Shown one piece after another: positions 61,101-64,000 of a stretch of DNA of 64,000 nt; the stretch's first letter is position 1, and each line of letters starts with the position of its first letter. The DNA comes from Synchiropus splendidus (lineage: Eukaryota; Chordata; Actinopteri; Syngnathiformes; Callionymidae), in the NCBI RefSeq assembly GCF_027744825.2, contig NC_071343.1, forward strand, positions 14,866,866 to 14,930,865. The letters run 5' to 3'. Under the pieces are notes generated by a model. That model did no database searches and was not told the DNA's origin. It saw only the letters and a program-made list of their open reading frames with translations. Position numbers and translations under genes: made by a program.

Positions 61101-62835
61101 GTGCGTTGCCTGCAGTTCTCCACCACCCCTCACTGCTCCCGGATCAGTTGAACTGGACTCATCCAGGTTTCAGCTCTTGGCTGCGATCAAGCCTGTCACC
61201 GCGTGTGGTCAGAGAGTCCCACCGGACGCAGCAGACGTGTTCTGTAGCTGATGCCAAAACACTCCCACCTCAGCCATCTGCAGTTAGGCCTCCTTTTTTC
61301 CCTCCATCTCCCCTATTTTAGCTCTGGTGGAGGGCGCCGCGCCGTCTGTCAGACGTGTCAGCGCCATGATGGTGCTGGGAAAAGATGTGAAGCCTTTCTG
61401 GGGCTTTCTCTCTGCGAGCACAGTTTGAATTCACAATTTACTGGCTTTAAAAATGGAATGGATCGGCGCCGGAGGGTGGGCCGCCGCCTCCTTACAGCTG
61501 AGGGGTTTGGTTGATTTAGTTTTTTCATTCTCTGAGAGCCTTTTTTCCTCAGGCCTATTAAAATTCATGGACGCAACGAAAGCTTGACTTGGATTCTGAA
61601 GATCCAGTTAATTAAAGTGTAGGAGCCCAGAAGTGACTGGTCTTTGTGTCTTTATATGGCGGGTGATACGGATGGAATAAATCTGCTGAACAAGACCACT
61701 GGAACAGTTTTTTTTTTTTTTTTTATGTGAGCGATTTACCGAATGAGTATTACCTTCCTGACACTCATTTAATACCCAGATGTTTCTATTTTTAGCATCA
61801 ATAAATGCATATATATAAAAGGACCAATGGTTTCGGTGACATCTGACCCCAAACCGAGGGCGATCACATTAGCGTCAGCTCCATACTGATAGATGGCAGG
61901 AAGCACTTGCCACCCACTCCCACAAGTGTCCATCCCAGACCTCAGAAGATGCAGTGCAGCAGCTGTGGAGAAGAATGAGTAGCATGGATGGTGTGCGCTA
62001 CTCATGGTCTCCCTGTGTGGTTTCACTCTGCGTTCCCAAAAGACAGAGAAGGTTGAATGATGGCTGTCATTGGTTAACTTGTTTCTCCATCTCCAACATT
62101 CTTGGTTCGCCCCGCTCGCTGCTCGTGTTTTCCTTTACATCACACTCCTCTGATACACTTATTTCTGATCTTGAACACCATCTCTGCCACTGCTAACTCG
62201 CTTTGTCCGTTTCTGAACGAAACTAGTCTCATGCTGAGTGGCCTCCAACCGTTCCACCCTGCCTACACCATCTTCTTCGCCGTCTGACATTGTCTGAATG
62301 TCTGAATTCACACATGTATTTATTCTGTCCCCCTTTCACTGACCTGTTTTCAATAGAAAAACCAGCCGATTTCTAGACTCCAGACTCCAAATGTATATAC
62401 AGGGAACCTTTGTAAGTGCAAGAGTTCCTGGTCCACTGATCACACTGGTGCACAAGACACGTGACAACAACAAACATGGAGGAATCCCTGAACAAAAGCA
62501 AACAAAAGCATCTGTTTGCTTTTGTTCAGGGAGGTTTTTCACTACACAATGGCCACAGTTTCCACTACTCTGAATGGACTTGACATTCTTATACAAATAT
62601 TTCAAGACATTAAAAGAACTGTAGTTTAAATAAGGTGATATAAAAACTTGAATACAGCCACCATGGTGATTTATTGTGTTACCGTCAAACTGATGCAAAA
62701 TAAACAATATTTTGTTGTTTAAATGTATGTATGGGTCCATCATTTCATTCAGTAATATAGCACATTCATTCAAATTGAAAAATGTGGCTTCTTGTGGCAA
62801 ATATTCTTATACCATTAAACTGTGATTGAGATTAT

Positions 62836-62927
<92 letters not shown>

Positions 62928-63625
62928 GAAGACGCTGCTGGATCCATTCATTAAAGCAGGAGGCAGGAGCCGGCGCCTTGTTGCGGCTGCAGGATTAGGG
63001 AGAGAGAGAAGAACAAACACTGGGAGATGTTTTCCACATTTGCATGTAGTTGAAGTTCCGCCTTGTAAAGTGGTTTCTGCAGGGGAGAAAATAAGATGAG
63101 AAACAACAGATTTAATGAACACTGTGGGCAATTATTTCCTCTGACAGGGACAACAACACAGCTCAAGATGAGGGAGATGGAATGATTTTGTAGTTTTTAG
63201 TTGAACTGCTGTAGGTTCAGAGAAAACTAGCCACACATTTTCAGCGAGGTGTTTTTGTTAAAATTGCGTTCTGTTTGGATGGTAGCTCGTTTTTTTATTG
63301 CTGGCACAACAATCTGCTTATTCCTCAGCTACTAGAATATTTGAAATAGAATTTCATTCCCTTCAGGGGAAGCTCATTTTCATGTATTAAATTAATCTTG
63401 TTGCTCTGTGGGGGGGGACCAGAGTCCACAACACCATTACAAAACGGCACTGTGTTTCCTCTCCAACAGGGGGAGCTGCTGAGCCCATGTCGCTGCAGCG
63501 GGTCAGTGCGCTGCACCCACCACCCCTGCCTCATCAAGTGGATCAGTGAGAGGGGGTCCTGGGCCTGTGAGCTCTGCTATTACAAGTATCAGGTCATTGC
63601 CATCAGCACAAAGAACCCACTTCAG
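55789..63625 (+). CDS. marchf4: MARCHF4, RING-CH membrane E3 ubiquitin ligase (first 176 aa; 3' end outside window)
   Basis: Two coding exons are visible: 55789-56160 (124 codons) and 63470-63625 (52 codons), both phase 0 with good splice sites, joined across a 7.3-kb intron. Together they form the RING-CH zinc finger with the order C115-x2-C118-x12-C131-x-C133-x7-H141-x2-C144-x12-C157-x2-C160. It is flanked by RTPVCRICFQGPEQ and YYKYQVIAISTKNPLQ, which are near-invariant in MARCHF4/MARCHF9. The N-terminus MLKNRCCVLLSDLRLLLL is hydrophobic, then low-complexity A/S/P. The transmembrane helices and C-terminus lie beyond 64000. MARCHF4 ubiquitinates cytosolic tails of membrane proteins such as MHC-I and CD4 in the trans-Golgi network, from mammalian work. 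MARCHF4 rather than MARCHF9 is chosen because SMARCAL1 is its divergent neighbour in human too. The start is shorter than the human one; exon 1 is strongly CpG-rich. Confidence 0.92.
57300..57372. mobile_element. Fragment of a hAT MITE
   Basis: 'cgcctgtgggccacatacgt' followed by 'agagggccagatttggctcccgtgccttgagttta' matches the end of elements that read 'ggcccgtgggcc...ggccagatttggcccccgggccttgagtttgacac'. Only one end is preserved. Confidence 0.5.
58115..58180. repeat. (TA)n(TG)n microsatellite
   Basis: Imperfect 'tatgtatgta' units, then pure TA from about 58127 to 58163, then TG to 58180. Confidence 0.95.
62405..62836 (+). mobile_element. hAT-like element family H, copy C
   Basis: Shares with copy A the block 'aacctttgtaagtgca' through 'ttcttataccattaaactg', including the unchanged 19-bp hairpin (62486-62531). 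Both terminal repeats are missing; the right side runs straight into a TA array. A 154-codon minus-strand frame (62800-62336) lies over it and is an accident of the element sequence. Confidence 0.65.
62486..62531. repeat. Perfect 19-bp-stem hairpin inside family H copy C
   Basis: Identical in arms and loop to 21615-21660 although the surrounding element copies differ at many positions. Confidence 0.9.
62838..62924. repeat. (TA)n microsatellite, 87 bp
   Basis: Uninterrupted TA run at the point where family H copy C loses its right end, suggesting expansion from the TA-rich 'attaattaat' end of the element. Confidence 0.95.
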
Positions 63626-63790
63626 GTGAGGCTGCTTGTACTGTCCAGTCCCACTGGAAAGAGACATTGCTGTCATTATTGAATTATTGAAGAGCATGTA
63701 CATCAAACACTGGACCATAAAACAATAACGCGGTGCAGTATGTGGACAGATGTCTTTTTTTGGTAGTACATTTTATTAGGTAGCCTAAAT

Positions 63791-64000
63791 TAGAGGTGGG
63801 CAAAGTGAGGCCCGGAGGCCACATAGGGCCCATTCACTCATGCAGCCCTTGGGAGATCAGAGCTAAACTACAAAAAGATATTGGGTAAAAATATAATAAA
63901 GTCCCTTCATATTTGCCAAAATATCCTTTTTAAAAAAAATCAAAGATATTACAACATTTATGATCTATATTAACAATATCTGAATTAAAAAGTATATATT
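63791..64000. mobile_element. hAT MITE, left part; may continue beyond the window
   Basis: 'tagaggtgggcaaagtgaggcccggaggccacatagggccc' matches the left end of the 'caggggtgggcaaa' type, followed by the usual 'catgcagccc' and an AT-rich middle. The right end is not in the window. Confidence 0.65.

Larger units (their letters stand above)
56161..63469. other. marchf4 intron 1 (7.3 kb)
   Basis: No further coding exon found. It contains a hAT-like remnant (57300-57372), microsatellites (58115-58180, 59898-59919, 60103-60121), T-runs near 60123-60138 and 61708-61723, family H copy C (62405-62836) and a TA array (62838-62924). A long first intron next to promoter-proximal sequence is a usual place for enhancers; nothing specific was recognised. 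Confidence 0.6.

Noticed and set aside
62336..62800. 154-codon minus-strand frame in marchf4 intron 1
   Set aside because: Lies over hAT-like family H copy C; not conserved as a frame in copy A.

Overview
The window looks like nuclear DNA from a ray-finned (teleost) fish. It has spliced vertebrate genes with GT/AG introns, many degraded DNA transposons of fish type (hAT, Tc1/mariner and pogo/Tigger-like, tRNA-derived SINE pieces, a LINE tail) and abundant (TA)n and (CA)n microsatellites. I could not name the species.

Layout. Positions 1-36.6 kb are a repeat-studded intergenic desert in which I found no protein-coding gene. It holds dead transposons and a 1.5-kb tandem array built on TTGAC (31.19-32.70 kb). 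Four gene models fill the rest. (1) 36.86-39.20 kb, plus strand: a five-exon gene for a 126-aa thioredoxin-only protein. (2) 40.40-45.05 kb, plus strand: a 16-exon gene for a 619-aa protein with one thioredoxin and three nucleoside-diphosphate-kinase-like domains (NME8/NME9, i.e. TXNDC3/TXNDC6 family). Gene 1 is a diverged tandem copy of the first five exons of gene 2, with matching exon sizes and splice phases. (3) 45.72-52.72 kb, minus strand: a complete 17-coding-exon smarcal1 (892 aa; RPA-binding N-terminus, two HARP domains, SNF2 helicase). (4) 55.79 kb onwards, plus strand: the first two coding exons of marchf4, a RING-CH membrane E3 ligase, separated by a 7.3-kb intron; the gene runs off the right edge.

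The smarcal1 and marchf4 starts face each other head to head about 3.1 kb apart. As I recall, the same neighbours and orientation occur at human 2q35, which supports both names. Genes 2 and 3 converge, with poly(A) signals about 0.43 kb apart. For every complete gene the exons were joined by hand; each total is a multiple of three with one terminal stop.

Functionally, genes 1 and 2 look like a ciliary/axonemal thioredoxin-NDK pair: both have an RFX-type X-box (GTTGCTAAGCAAC or GTCGCCTAGCAAC) just upstream of the ATG. smarcal1 is a replication-fork annealing helicase, and marchf4 is an unrelated ubiquitin ligase of internal membranes. The most interesting signals are the retained thioredoxin-only paralog with its own X-box, intron-to-intron copying inside smarcal1, the TTGAC higher-order array, and several hairpin-forming transposon pairs. 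Transposon family names come from recalled terminal motifs, not from a database search.
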